64,000 nucleotides of DNA, from contig DASYXT010000069.1 of assembly GCA_035934555.1 (NCBI GenBank), positions 1-64,000 on the forward strand, written 5' to 3'. Under the pieces are notes generated by a model. The model made no database searches and was not told where the DNA came from. It was given only the letters and a program-made list of their open reading frames with translations. Source of the DNA: DASYXT01 sp035934555 (lineage in GTDB: Bacteria; Verrucomicrobiota; Verrucomicrobiia; Limisphaerales; UBA8199). This document shows positions 34,275-43,886 of the stretch, in pieces. Both the position numbers and the translations under genes were made by a program. How positions within the stretch are numbered: the first letter of the stretch is position 1; the number at the start of each line of letters is the position of its first letter.

Positions 34275-35692
34275 GGCTGTTCAGATTTGGGATTTAGTTC
34301 GAAGCCGCCGCCGAGCGCCTGGTATAACTGAATGAACGCGAGGTACTGGTTGAACTCGCTCTGGACCAAAGCGTTTTCGCTTGGGAAAAGCAGTTGCTGT
34401 TCCTGGAGCAGTTCGAAGTAGCCGGCGCGGCCGGCGATGTAGCGTTCCCTGGAAACCTGCACGGCCACCTGGTAGGCCTTCACGGCGCGATCCTGCTGGA
34501 TGCGCTCCTCGCCATATTTCTGCACCGAGACCAAATCGTTGGAAACCTCCTGCAGCGCATTCAAAACGGTGGCTTGGTAGCGGAACTGGGCCTCGGCACG
34601 GACGGCGCGCGCCTGCCGATATTGACCGACAAGGCGGCCGCCCTGAAACAACGGGCCGGTCGCGGTCGCGGCTACGCTCCAGACATTGGCGCCGCCTGCA
34701 GTAAAGGCAGAGAGTGCCGGGCTGGCCTGTCCAAACAACCCAGTGAGGTCAAGCCTCGGGAAAAAATCGGCGACGGCGACGCCGATTTGGGCGTTGGCGG
34801 CACGGAGGTTTTGTTCGGCTTCGCGGATATCCGGCCGACGTTCGAGCAACTCTGAGGGCAACCCGGGAGGGATGTCGCGAAGCAGATCGTGCTGGAGCAG
34901 GGTGTCTGTGCGCGGCACGGGGCCGGGGTTGCGTCCCGCCAGCACATTGACGAGGTTTTCCTGAATGACGATTTGGCGTTCGAGCTCGGGGACGGTTGCC
35001 GCGGCCGAGGCGAGCGCGGCTGCCGCCGCCGAGGTTTCGAGCTTTGAAACGGTGCCCTGCTTCAGCCGCTCGGAAAAAATCCTTAGGCTTTCGCCGAACG
35101 AGTTGGTGCTGCGGTGCGCGATTTCCAATTCGGCATCCAAGGCCAGGAGCCGGAAATAGCCTTGGGCAACCTGGCTGAGAACCGAAAGCTGCAAATCGCG
35201 GCGGGCTTCGATGCTGGCAAACATTTGCGCGCGCGCGGCCTGGTTGAGCCGCCGAATGCGGCCCCACAAGTCCAACTCCCAGGAAGCATTGCCGGCCAGT
35301 CCATAAAAGTCAGTGGTCAATCCGCCGCTGGGGAACAACGAGCCGCTGGGGGACGCGTTTTTATCTCGAGCCACCTCGCCGAGGTAACCGAGTTGGGGAA
35401 AGAAGACAGACCGGTTCTGCACAAGGATAGCCTCGGCCTGCTGGACGCGGGCAATGGCAGCCTGGACGTCATAGTTATTGGTCAAAGCAGTCGAGAGCAA
35501 ATCGCGCAACGCCGCATCCTGGAATAAGTCCCACCAACGCAATTCGCCAAGCCAATTGGTGCCCGCTGGCGGTGGTGCGCCGCGGAATTGGGTGGGCAGT
35601 TCGGTCTGCGGGCGGTGGTAGTTCGGCCCCACGGCGCAGCCGGTGAGGATGAGCGCGGAAAAAAGGCAGGCAAGCCAATGGTGTGCTCTCAA
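34271..35692 (-). CDS. Outer-membrane efflux lipoprotein (OprM/NodT family)
   Basis: A 473-residue TolC-like outer-membrane factor. The lipoprotein signal ends LILTGC-A (C19), and the following AVGPNYHRPQTELPTQFRG is the classical NodT/OprM start. Two repeats of the beta-barrel and coiled-coil units follow. No inner-membrane pump or periplasmic adaptor is encoded nearby, so its partners must be elsewhere. Coupled to the GH32 gene by a 4-base overlap, an unusual pairing. Complete. Confidence 0.9.
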   Translation of the reverse strand: MRAHHWLACLFSALILTGCAVGPNYHRPQTELPTQFRGAPPPAGTNWLGELRWWDLFQDAALRDLLSTALTNNYDVQAAIARVQQAEAILVQNRSVFFPQLGYLGEVARDKNASPSGSLFPSGGLTTDFYGLAGNASWELDLWGRIRRLNQAARAQMFASIEARRDLQLSVLSQVAQGYFRLLALDAELEIAHRSTNSFGESLRIFSERLKQGTVSKLETSAAAAALASAAATVPELERQIVIQENLVNVLAGRNPGPVPRTDTLLQHDLLRDIPPGLPSELLERRPDIREAEQNLRAANAQIGVAVADFFPRLDLTGLFGQASPALSAFTAGGANVWSVAATATGPLFQGGRLVGQYRQARAVRAEAQFRYQATVLNALQEVSNDLVSVQKYGEERIQQDRAVKAYQVAVQVSRERYIAGRAGYFELLQEQQLLFPSENALVQSEFNQYLAFIQLYQALGGGFELNPKSEQP

Positions 35693-35831
35693 AACGGCGC
35701 CAATATAGGGAAGACAAAAGCGAGTGACAGCCCAAAAACCGCGGTGTGACTCGCGGTGCCGAATGGTCAGGGTTTATCCCCATAGGGCCGGCAAAAGGCC
35801 GGTGGAACGTTATGGACAGAGAGTCTGGTTT

Positions 35832-36089
35832 ATGAGGTTGAAGTTATGTTTGGCGGGGGCCGCACTGCTGTTGGGCACAGTTGGATGCGAGGTGGAAACA
35901 GGCTACGGCGGGGGCTACGGCGCTTATGGCGAGTATCCCTCCACGTACTACGGAAGCGGCGCGTATTACCCGGACTATGTTTCCCCACAAATCTACGTTG
36001 GGCCCTATGACCGGGACCATTATTGGGACCGGGAACGGCATTGGGAACGCCAGCGCTGGCACGGGGACGAAGACTGGGACCGCCGTTGA
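35832..36089 (+). CDS. Small Tyr/Gly-rich lipoprotein
   Basis: An 85-residue protein with a clear lipoprotein signal (LCLAGAALLLGTVGC-E, cysteine at residue 19). The mature part is rich in Tyr, Gly, Asp and Arg (YGGGYGAYGEYPSTYYGSGAYYPDYVSP, then WDRERHWERQRW). The start is the ATG at 35832; the frame is open further upstream but the lipoprotein signal fixes the start. Probably a surface-attached or periplasmic stress protein; function unknown. Confidence 0.7.
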   Translation: MRLKLCLAGAALLLGTVGCEVETGYGGGYGAYGEYPSTYYGSGAYYPDYVSPQIYVGPYDRDHYWDRERHWERQRWHGDEDWDRR

Positions 36090-36647
36090 GTCCAAATGCC
36101 CGCCCCGGGCTGCGTTGATGGGCCAAACAAGCAGGGCCGCACTCCAGAGCCAACTGGGCCTCAGTCGGCGCTTCGATTGGGCGGGATCAGCCAGCTTGAA
36201 TTCCAGGTTCGCGGTTGAAAGTTGGAGGTTGGAAGTTCGAATTCGGCTCTTCATTTGTCGGGAAATTCCCTGACGCCAATTGCTGTTGTTCCTGACTAGG
36301 CAATCACCTGCAAAAGTCCTAATCTCGCGCTTGCAGTTGGGCTTGGTTTGGCAGGTACGGGCGAAACCAACGGCAACGGTAAAGTAGTGAAAAGCAGTGC
36401 AACGCGAAATAAGAATTTGGCCGCCCGCCGCCCCGGAATTTTTCTTTTCGATACGGAGAACAGAGGGTCGGTTCGGAGAGGACCCGGCGTCTTGGTGTTG
36501 CCCGCCTCTTAGGGGGTTTGAGGGGGTAGTGCGAGACGCTGGGTCCTCGGTTTTTATAACGCGAGGTGGCCGTCGGCACCTCACGCTGCCAATAAGCTGG
36601 AGTCCACCGGTTGCATGGTCTAAAGCCGTCCTGCTCACGACCACCCC
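36090..36647. other. Intergenic region with a long-stem hairpin
   Basis: A 558-base stretch with no convincing gene; the reading frames on the minus strand here show no plausible protein and run through unrelated regions. It holds an inverted repeat GAGGACCCGGCGTCT (36478-36492) and AGACGCTGGGTCCTC (36534-36548), which pair over all 15 positions in RNA counting one G-U, with a 41-base loop containing a run of G. A smaller hairpin (GAGGTG / CACCTC) lies at 36563-36582. It may hold a leader or non-coding RNA upstream of the gene at 36648. Confidence 0.45.
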
Positions 36648-37274
36648 ATGAATACCTCGCGCGTCCTTCCCACACCGGCTGTCTGGGACCGGCTCGCGCC
36701 CCGCAAAGAGGGGCTGGCTGGACTCAATGAGCAGGCGCTGAACGTGACAGTGCTTTATGAGGACGGGCCCACACGGCAATGGGCCGCCGAGGTATGCGAA
36801 CGGGTTGCGGGCGTGGTAGGAAGCGAGGCCCTGCGCACCATTTGGTGGCGCCTGGAGGACCTGAGTGAGCCAGCCGTGTTGGCCGGAGCCGTTTCCACTA
36901 CGTTGCGGGCAGACGTGATCATCATTGCGATACGCGCCGCCGAAGGTTTTCCGCTGCCATTTTACGTTTGGGTGGACTCGTGGCTGCCGTATCACCCTCA
37001 AGGCGGCGCCGCATTGGTCGCGCTGATTACGTTGCCCGATCCGCCGACCGTGCAGCTAGACCGCGCCCGCGTTTATCTGCAAGCGGTCGCGCGGCAGGGG
37101 CGGTTGGATTTTCTGCTCGAAGAGCGCCGTTTGCCGGCTGAATCAATCCTGGAAGCGCAAGGCGCCGCGCCTGCCCAGGCGGTCCTTCCACCGGCATATC
37201 AGCAAGGTCCGACGCCAGGACGCGCCTCACGGCGCTTGAGTGCGGCTGAGCGCGCACCCGCTATGCCGGCCTGA
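36648..37274 (+). CDS. Unrecognised small alpha/beta protein, family member 2
   Basis: A 208-residue protein, paralogue of the protein at 27091-27558. Shared blocks are VLYEDGPTRQWA, IWWRLEDLSEPAVLAGAVS, RADVIIIAIRAAEGFPLPFYVWVDSWLPYHP and YLQAVARQG. It has an extra 50-residue C-terminal tail (AQAVLPPAYQQGPTPGRASRRLSAAERAPAMPA), low-complexity and probably disordered. No signal peptide, no membrane segment. It lies downstream of the structured intergenic region and converges on the MFS gene. Function unknown. Confidence 0.6.
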   Translation: MNTSRVLPTPAVWDRLAPRKEGLAGLNEQALNVTVLYEDGPTRQWAAEVCERVAGVVGSEALRTIWWRLEDLSEPAVLAGAVSTTLRADVIIIAIRAAEGFPLPFYVWVDSWLPYHPQGGAALVALITLPDPPTVQLDRARVYLQAVARQGRLDFLLEERRLPAESILEAQGAAPAQAVLPPAYQQGPTPGRASRRLSAAERAPAMPA

Positions 37275-37329
37275 GGTTTTTCGGGAATAACTGCAACATC
37301 TTTAACCGCCTTAAGCCGACACGTCGTGC

Positions 37330-38670
37330 TTAACCAAACTTGTTCCCTGGATTCCTTCGTGCCATCTGTTGCTCCAAAGGCGTGACCGGGTCCATTAACA
37401 GCCAACAGATTCCACCCAGACAGTACGCGAACGCTGTCGCGTAGAACGCCAGGCCCCAGTGATGGGTTGCGCCCACGACATAACCGCAGAGAATGGGTGA
37501 GACGAACCCGCCGACGTTGCCCATCATGTTCATGGTGCCTGACAGCGTGGCGACCGCGTCGCCGCCGACGTCCATGCAGGCAGTCCAGGCGCCGGGCATC
37601 TGGACGTCATTGCAGAACGCCACCAGCGCGATCACTGCGACGGCGAGATACGGCTGAACCACAAGTGTCGCGAGGACCAACAGGGCCGCGCCGCCGAAGG
37701 AGCCCGCCGCGCCGACCCAACGCCGAGCCCAACCGACATCATTGGCGCGACGGCCGAGCAGCGGCAACAACCACCCGGCGAATAAGGAACCAAACGCACC
37801 GACCAGCAGTGGTGTGCCAGCCAACAGCGCGCTGCGTTTGAGATTAAGCCCCTGTGCTTCCAACAGGTAAGTCGGGAACCAAGTGATAAAGAAATAAAAG
37901 GAATAGCTGCAGGCGAAATATTGGCCGCAGAGGCACCACACGGTGCGCGAGCGGGCCAACTGCCCCCAGGGCGCGTGAAATCGCCCTTGGGGCGCCGGGT
38001 CTTGCGGCATCAAGGCCGCTTCGGCCGCATTGACTCCTGGGTGTTGCCGCGGGTCATCACGGAACCAAAAGAAGAAAAACAACGCCCAGACCACGCCCAG
38101 GAGACCAAACAGCATAAAGGCATGGCGCCAGGTGACGAGTTGCAAGCAATAATAAACCAGCAGCGGCGTAAACGCGCCGCCCAGCCGCGCGCTCATCCAC
38201 ATGATCCCTTGCGCGCGCGTCCGCTCCGCTTGTGGCAGCCAACGGTTAAACGCTTTCGTCAGATTCGGAAACGCGCCTGCCTCGCCGGCACCGAATAGGA
38301 ACCGGGTGGTGATCAAAGACCAAAGCTGGCGCATCCAGCCAGTTGCGGCGGTGAAGCACGACCACCACAGCACGATCCGCAACAGCACTTTGCGTGGGCC
38401 AATCCGATCCCCGAGATACCCCGCCGGGATTTCAAACACCGCATAGGCGAGCGTGAAGGCTGAAAAAACCCAGCCCATCTGTTCCTCAGTAAAGTGCAGT
38501 TCGCTGCGGATAGAGGGCGCGGCTTGCGAAATGCAGACGCGGTCGATGTACTGGATGATGGCCAGGGTGACGGCAAACACCACCACCCAAAACCGAGCGC
38601 GACTGGCACGAAGTGCTCCGCCGCTCTTGACTTGAGACTGCGAGGAAACATGAGCGGGCGGGTTCTGCAT
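37330..38670 (-). CDS. MFS transporter, anion:cation symporter (ACS) type
   Basis: A 446-residue major facilitator with 12 predicted membrane helices. The motif LGDRIGPRKVLLRIV in loop 2-3 and RFLFGAGEAGAFPNLTKAF in helix 4 resemble the ACS subgroup that imports hexuronates, glucarate or related organic anions. The N-terminal hydrophilic 25 residues precede WVVVFAVTLAIIQYIDRVCISQAAP. Substrate unknown. No sugar-acid enzymes are nearby. The stop is only 56 bases from the paralogue gene end, on the opposite strand. Confidence 0.88.
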   Translation of the reverse strand: MQNPPAHVSSQSQVKSGGALRASRARFWVVVFAVTLAIIQYIDRVCISQAAPSIRSELHFTEEQMGWVFSAFTLAYAVFEIPAGYLGDRIGPRKVLLRIVLWWSCFTAATGWMRQLWSLITTRFLFGAGEAGAFPNLTKAFNRWLPQAERTRAQGIMWMSARLGGAFTPLLVYYCLQLVTWRHAFMLFGLLGVVWALFFFFWFRDDPRQHPGVNAAEAALMPQDPAPQGRFHAPWGQLARSRTVWCLCGQYFACSYSFYFFITWFPTYLLEAQGLNLKRSALLAGTPLLVGAFGSLFAGWLLPLLGRRANDVGWARRWVGAAGSFGGAALLVLATLVVQPYLAVAVIALVAFCNDVQMPGAWTACMDVGGDAVATLSGTMNMMGNVGGFVSPILCGYVVGATHHWGLAFYATAFAYCLGGICWLLMDPVTPLEQQMARRNPGNKFG

Positions 38671-38812
38671 GTACTGGAGAGCGTAACGGGAGACGTGGGG
38701 CGCTACAAGCGCGGGGTCGCGCGCAAATACCGAGGGAATTCAAATAGCGGACACATCGGCTGATGACTTAGGCGCTGAGCATGATTCCTGCTTATCCGGC
38801 TCCGCTCAGAAT

Positions 38813-41800
38813 GTGATTACGATTAGCTACTGCCCGCCTGCCGGATCATCTGTCTCTAAACGAGACACTCCTGAGCCATTTGTCGGGGGGGTTCCGCCCA
38901 TTCGTCAATTTCACACGGGCGGCAGGACTACTCCCGTCGCGGCAACCCCTCTGTTCCTGGTTCTGCTGTTTTTATGCGGGAGTTCCTTCGCCGGTGATGT
39001 GAACGTTATAGGCCATCCGGACGGGCAACAAAAAACCGAGGAACAGGTCGTGGGCCTAAGCCGCCTGCGCTCACTCTCGCGCGAAGAGGTCGCACAGATC
39101 GGCGGAGCGGTCATAAGCGGGGTGGTGCTCTGTTATGATCTTGATTGGGGGCAATGCTATGTGAGGTGCGATAAGGAGACGGGGTATTTCGATCCGCATA
39201 AACTCCGGGCGACGCTTAGTGCGGGGGAGTTGGTGGAGATTCGCGGCGGGGTGACCTGGGCTGATGGGCATGCCTTGCTCACGAACCTGGAGACACACGT
39301 CTTGGGGCGGAAAGCGCTGCCATCGGCGGAGCGGATTTCTGTGAGTGACCTGGCCCATACCCTTGGCCAATGGGTCGAGTTGGAGGGCACAGTTCGCGTG
39401 GCTGAGGGAAGCCGAGGCCGAGTAGCTTTGTGGTTCCGCACGGGGGAACAGCAATGGGTGGCATACATCATGGGCCGCCCGGGTACCAATGATTTCGGGG
39501 GGCTTGTCGGCGCCCGAGTCCGGGTCCGGGGGATCAACAACAGTGAGGGGTCCGAGGGCCGGCTCCGTACGGCTAGTATCGTCGTGGCTGGTTTATCCGA
39601 GGTGCAGGTGCTGCAGCGCACGAGTATAGAACCGAGCAAGATTCCGGCGTGTTCCATTGAGGCTGTGCTGAGCCGGGAGCTGGGTGCCTGGACTAACGAA
39701 ATGCTGCACTTCAAAGGGACCATAACGGCTGCGCAATCCGGGCACGAACTGCTATTACGTGACCCCACCGGTGCGCTGGTTACCGAACCAGCCGAGCCTG
39801 TTTCCCACCCTGTGGATCGGCTGGCGGATGTCTGGGGTTTCTTGAGCATGACCCCGCGCGGCCCGGTGCTGGAGGATGCATTCTGGCAACCCCTTGCCTC
39901 CAAGCAGTCACCAGACACTGTGCTTACCTCGAAGGGCTCGACTACGGCGCCGGCCTTGGCGGTATTGACCAAGGTGTCGGAGGTGCTTCGGCTGCGTCCG
40001 GAACAGGCCGCAACGGGCCGGCCAGTTCGCATTCATGGGGTCGTGACATTTTTTGACAAGGATTGGCGTTTGGGCTTTCTCCAGAATCATTCGGGCGCGG
40101 TCTCGTTCGTGCCGGAGCAACTGGATTTGCAAGCGGGACAAACCGTGGAACTGACGGGGCGAACTGGCCCCGGTCGATTCGCACCGGCGATATTCGGCGC
40201 TCGTGCGCGGGTGCTGGGTAGAACAAATCTGCCGGTCGCCGTGAAGGCCTCGCTAGGTATGCTGGCGGACGGGCACCTGGATTGCAACTGGGTGGAGCTG
40301 GAGGGTGTGGTCCGGGTGGTTCACCTGGAAGACACACATTTGACCCTGCTGCTGAGCACGCCGCAGGGGCGATTTGGCGCGGTGGTTCCCAATTACACTG
40401 GAGCGGCCCCCGACTATCTGGTGGATTCGCGCGTGATCGTGCGGGGAGCCTGCGGTTCAGCTCTCAACGCAAGAAACCAGGTCTGCGGCATTTGCCTGAA
40501 TACGCCCGATCTGAAACAAATCCAGGTCCGTGAGCCCGCACCCATTGACCCGTTTGCGACGACGCCCATACCCATCGCGCAAGTGGCCACTTTTTCACCC
40601 GACCGGCTGGGAGGGCGGCGCGTTAAAGTGCAGGGCATCGTCACTTTAATCAGACCCACGCAGGGATTTTTCCTTCAGGACAGTTCCGGGGGCATTCGCG
40701 TCCAAACGCCATACGCGACAGCCTTGGCGCCGGGCGATGTGGTTGAGGTTCTCGGGTTCCCGGCAATTGGTGAGTTCTCTCCGCATCTGGAGGAGGCCTC
40801 CGCCCGCCGGCTGGAGAGCGGAGCGCTTCCCGGGGCCAAACCGCTGAGCGCCGAGGCCATTTTGCGCGAGGGTGATTCGGATGGCGTTCTAGTATCTATG
40901 GAAGGTGAGTTGGTGCAGCCGGCCGTGCCCTCAGCGGAGCCCAAACTGGTGCTGCAGGACGGCTCGATTGTGTTCGGCGTGCAGGTGGATGATCCTCAAT
41001 TGAGGGACCGGGCTCTGCTCTTCAAACCCGGCAGCCGGATTCGGGCGCAAGGGGTTTGCTCAATTCAAGGCAACGACGAGCACGAGCCGCAATCCTTCCA
41101 TCTGCATTTGACCGGGCCAAATGCTCTCGCGCTATTGCGGGGCCCGCCAGTTTGGACGGCTGGGCGCTCGCTGACGCTGGCGGGCGCCCTCGGAGCGTTG
41201 GTCGCCCTGGGGTTGGCCTGGGTTTATTCGCTCCGGCTGGAAGTTCGAGCGCGCACCAGCGCGCTGGTCGAAAAGGAACGACAGCTTGCCAACCTTCTGG
41301 GCAACCTGCCGGGGATGGCATACCGGCGCCGTAATGATCGCCAATGGACGATGGAATTCATTAGCCAGGGTTGTTACGAACTAACCGGCTATACGCCCGA
41401 CCAAATGGTGCATAACACCGCGATTTCGTATGCGCAGATAATTCATCCGGACGACCGCGACCAGCTTTGGGACGCGGTGCAGAAGGCCATTGAAACCAAG
41501 CAACGATACCAATTCTTATACCGAATCTGTCCGGCGGTTGGCGCAGAAAAATGGGTTTGGGAGCAAGGGTCAGCCGTCTTCGACGCGGCGGGACAACTGC
41601 GGTGCCTGGAAGGGTTCGTGACGGATGTCACGCCGATGAAGCAAGCGCAGCAAGCGTTGCGCGCATCGCAGGAGAGATTCTATTCCGTGTGGGAGCAATC
41701 CATTGATGGCATGCGATTGACCGACGCACAGGGCCGGATCATGGCGGTCAATGAAGCGTATTGCCGGCTGGTGCACCTGCCCCGGGAGAAATTGCTGGGC

Positions 41801-43276
41801 CAGCTCTTCTCGGTCGTCTATAAGCCAAACGGACCGGACGGGGACCTCGGTGAGTACCTGCGCCGATTTGAGGCCAAGACAATCCCGCCACGCCGCACGC
41901 TTCAGGTCAAGCTGTGGGACAACCGGCAATTGCACCTGGAGGTGGCTAATTCCTTTATTGACCCCTCACCGCAGGGGCAGGTGCTACTCAGCGTGTTTCA
42001 GGATGTCACGGAGCGGGAGAAACTCCATTCGATGCAAGAGCAACTGCGGCAGGCGCAGAAGATGGATGCGATCGGGCAACTCGCCGGCGGGGTGGCGCAC
42101 GATTTTAACAATTTGCTTGTAGTCATGCGCGGTAATGCCGAGTTGCTGCTCCTGGAAGGACAAGCCTCGGCCCCGCAGAGTCGCGAATCTCTGACGCAAA
42201 TCACTGCCGCCGCCGATCGTGCCGCCAATCTCACCCGGCAGTTGCTCGCGTTCAGCCGCAAGCAGGTGATGCAATCCCAACCGCTGCAGCTCAATGATGT
42301 GGTAGCCAATCTGACGAAGATGCTCAAGCGGTTGATTGGCGAGCAGATCGATCTGCAGTGTGAGTATGCCGCCGGATTGGGTTGCATTCAGGGCGACGTT
42401 GGGATGCTTGAGCAGGTGTTGCTCAACCTGGTGGTGAATGCTCGGGACGCAATGCCCGAGGGTGGCCAGCTTCACCTGGCTACTCGCACCGTGAGCCTGG
42501 GTGATGCCGAGTGCCAGGACCAACCGGAGTCGCGGCCTGGCACCTTTGTCTGTTTAAGTGTCCGGGACACCGGCACCGGCATTGCCGCGGAACATTTGCC
42601 AAAGCTATTCGAGCCATTCTTTACGACCAAACCGGTGGGCAAAGGCACCGGGCTGGGTTTGGCGACAGTCTATGGCATCGTGAAACAGCACGGCGGCTGG
42701 ATTGAAGTTCAAAGCCAACCGGGCGCCGGCTCGACGTTCAATCTGTTCCTGCCGGTCGTCGCCGCTCGCGAGACCGCTCAGGACCGGCCTCCCGCGGAAC
42801 CGGCGCCCCCCCGCGGCAGTGAAACGATTCTACTGGTTGAGGATGATCCTTCCGTGCGCTCGCTCACCAACCGATTGCTGCAGAACTTCGGATATAAAGT
42901 TTTCGAGGCGAGTCGGCCGAGCGAGGCGGCAGCGGTGTTCTCAGCGCACATCCACGAAGTCTCACTTGTATTGACTGATATGGTGCTGCCCGAGGCGATC
43001 AACGGGCGGCAAGTAGTCCAGCAATTGCAAGCCGTCAAACCAGGACTCAAAGCCGTTCTGATCAGCGGATACAGCCCGGAACCCGCCGCGGTGAACGATC
43101 CCAACGTGCCGTTCCTGCGAAAGCCCTGTTCGTCCAGGGAGTTGCTGGAAACCGTCCGGGCGTGCCTGGACGGAGCGACACGGACGAATCCTGCTCAAAA
43201 CGGCTCGGCGGAGTCCGAATGCCCAATGAAATTCCCAATCTCAAATCCATCTCCGCGTGCACATTCTCATTGTTGA
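38813..43276 (+). CDS. Hybrid sensor histidine kinase with modular periplasmic domain
   Basis: A 1487-residue sensor with a GTG start at 38813; the true start may be slightly different, since the signal segment (TPLFLVLLFLCGSSFAG) lies at about residues 45-62. Residues about 65-780 are periplasmic and contain some six OB-like beta modules arranged as three double units, each with GVVT...DKDW and WVELEG blocks. A membrane helix is at about 782-806. Two PAS domains follow (about 825-960 and 965-1080), HisKA with phosphoacceptor H1096 (GGVAHDFNN), HATPase (NARDAMPEGG, DTGTGIAAEHLPKLFEPFFTTK) and a C-terminal receiver with phosphoacceptor D1389 (TDMVLPE). Its stop overlaps the next gene by 20 bases. 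Confidence 0.88.
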   Translation: MITISYCPPAGSSVSKRDTPEPFVGGVPPIRQFHTGGRTTPVAATPLFLVLLFLCGSSFAGDVNVIGHPDGQQKTEEQVVGLSRLRSLSREEVAQIGGAVISGVVLCYDLDWGQCYVRCDKETGYFDPHKLRATLSAGELVEIRGGVTWADGHALLTNLETHVLGRKALPSAERISVSDLAHTLGQWVELEGTVRVAEGSRGRVALWFRTGEQQWVAYIMGRPGTNDFGGLVGARVRVRGINNSEGSEGRLRTASIVVAGLSEVQVLQRTSIEPSKIPACSIEAVLSRELGAWTNEMLHFKGTITAAQSGHELLLRDPTGALVTEPAEPVSHPVDRLADVWGFLSMTPRGPVLEDAFWQPLASKQSPDTVLTSKGSTTAPALAVLTKVSEVLRLRPEQAATGRPVRIHGVVTFFDKDWRLGFLQNHSGAVSFVPEQLDLQAGQTVELTGRTGPGRFAPAIFGARARVLGRTNLPVAVKASLGMLADGHLDCNWVELEGVVRVVHLEDTHLTLLLSTPQGRFGAVVPNYTGAAPDYLVDSRVIVRGACGSALNARNQVCGICLNTPDLKQIQVREPAPIDPFATTPIPIAQVATFSPDRLGGRRVKVQGIVTLIRPTQGFFLQDSSGGIRVQTPYATALAPGDVVEVLGFPAIGEFSPHLEEASARRLESGALPGAKPLSAEAILREGDSDGVLVSMEGELVQPAVPSAEPKLVLQDGSIVFGVQVDDPQLRDRALLFKPGSRIRAQGVCSIQGNDEHEPQSFHLHLTGPNALALLRGPPVWTAGRSLTLAGALGALVALGLAWVYSLRLEVRARTSALVEKERQLANLLGNLPGMAYRRRNDRQWTMEFISQGCYELTGYTPDQMVHNTAISYAQIIHPDDRDQLWDAVQKAIETKQRYQFLYRICPAVGAEKWVWEQGSAVFDAAGQLRCLEGFVTDVTPMKQAQQALRASQERFYSVWEQSIDGMRLTDAQGRIMAVNEAYCRLVHLPREKLLGQLFSVVYKPNGPDGDLGEYLRRFEAKTIPPRRTLQVKLWDNRQLHLEVANSFIDPSPQGQVLLSVFQDVTEREKLHSMQEQLRQAQKMDAIGQLAGGVAHDFNNLLVVMRGNAELLLLEGQASAPQSRESLTQITAAADRAANLTRQLLAFSRKQVMQSQPLQLNDVVANLTKMLKRLIGEQIDLQCEYAAGLGCIQGDVGMLEQVLLNLVVNARDAMPEGGQLHLATRTVSLGDAECQDQPESRPGTFVCLSVRDTGTGIAAEHLPKLFEPFFTTKPVGKGTGLGLATVYGIVKQHGGWIEVQSQPGAGSTFNLFLPVVAARETAQDRPPAEPAPPRGSETILLVEDDPSVRSLTNRLLQNFGYKVFEASRPSEAAAVFSAHIHEVSLVLTDMVLPEAINGRQVVQQLQAVKPGLKAVLISGYSPEPAAVNDPNVPFLRKPCSSRELLETVRACLDGATRTNPAQNGSAESECPMKFPISNPSPRAHSHC

Positions 43277-43859
43277 TGACGACCACATCTGTCGGCTGGC
43301 TTTGGAGGTGACGCTGCGGAAGCTTGGCCATCAGGTCAGCTCGTGCAGTGGTGGGGAGGCGGCGCTGGCGCGTTTTGATGAAGGAGGGGTGCTGGTGGTG
43401 ATCTCTGATCTGCTGATGCCCGGCATGGATGGATTGGAACTCTGCGGCCGGATTCGCGCAACGCTCGCGTCGCATTATACCTATTTCATCCTGCTGACGG
43501 CAATCGGCAGCAAGTCCGGCTACCTGGACGGGATGCGGGCGGGCGCGGACGATTTCATCACCAAGCCATTCGACGCGGAAGTGCTGGCCGCCCGGTTGGT
43601 CGTCGCGGAACGCATTCTCAACCTGCAATCGCAGGTCAAACAGTTGGCCGGCCTGCTCCCCATTTGTTGTCTATGCAAAAAGGTGCGTGATGACAAGAAT
43701 TACTGGCACCAGGTTGAATCGTATGTTCAAGAACACACCGAGGCCAAATTCACTCACAGTTATTGCCCCGACTGCTTTGAAAGATTGAAACGGGAGATCG
43801 ATGAGCTCGACCTGCCGGCGCTCGGGCCTGGCGCGTTCAGGGGCCAAAAACCTGGCTGA
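43257..43859 (+). CDS. Response regulator with Cys-rich output domain
   Basis: A 200-residue regulator. The receiver (residues 1-120) has the acidic pocket in IVDDDH, phosphoacceptor Asp in ISDLLMPGMDG (about residue 50), and a conserved Lys in TKPF. The output part is LLPICCLCKKVRDDKNYWHQVESYVQEHTEAKFTHSYCPDCFERL, a cysteine-containing motif (CCLC...CPDC) seen at the end of many bacterial kinases and regulators; it may bind zinc. There is no DNA-binding domain. GTG start at 43257 overlaps the kinase gene by 20 bases, so the two form a cognate pair. Confidence 0.88.
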   Translation: MHILIVDDDHICRLALEVTLRKLGHQVSSCSGGEAALARFDEGGVLVVISDLLMPGMDGLELCGRIRATLASHYTYFILLTAIGSKSGYLDGMRAGADDFITKPFDAEVLAARLVVAERILNLQSQVKQLAGLLPICCLCKKVRDDKNYWHQVESYVQEHTEAKFTHSYCPDCFERLKREIDELDLPALGPGAFRGQKPG

Positions 43860-43886
43860 AGCTTTGCGAAAGAGGGCCTGGCGCGT

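Noticed and set aside
35844..37001. A 385-residue open frame on the minus strand
   Set aside because: It crosses the small lipoprotein gene and the start of the paralogue gene in antisense and has no protein-like motif; it is a shadow of GC-rich coding and intergenic DNA.
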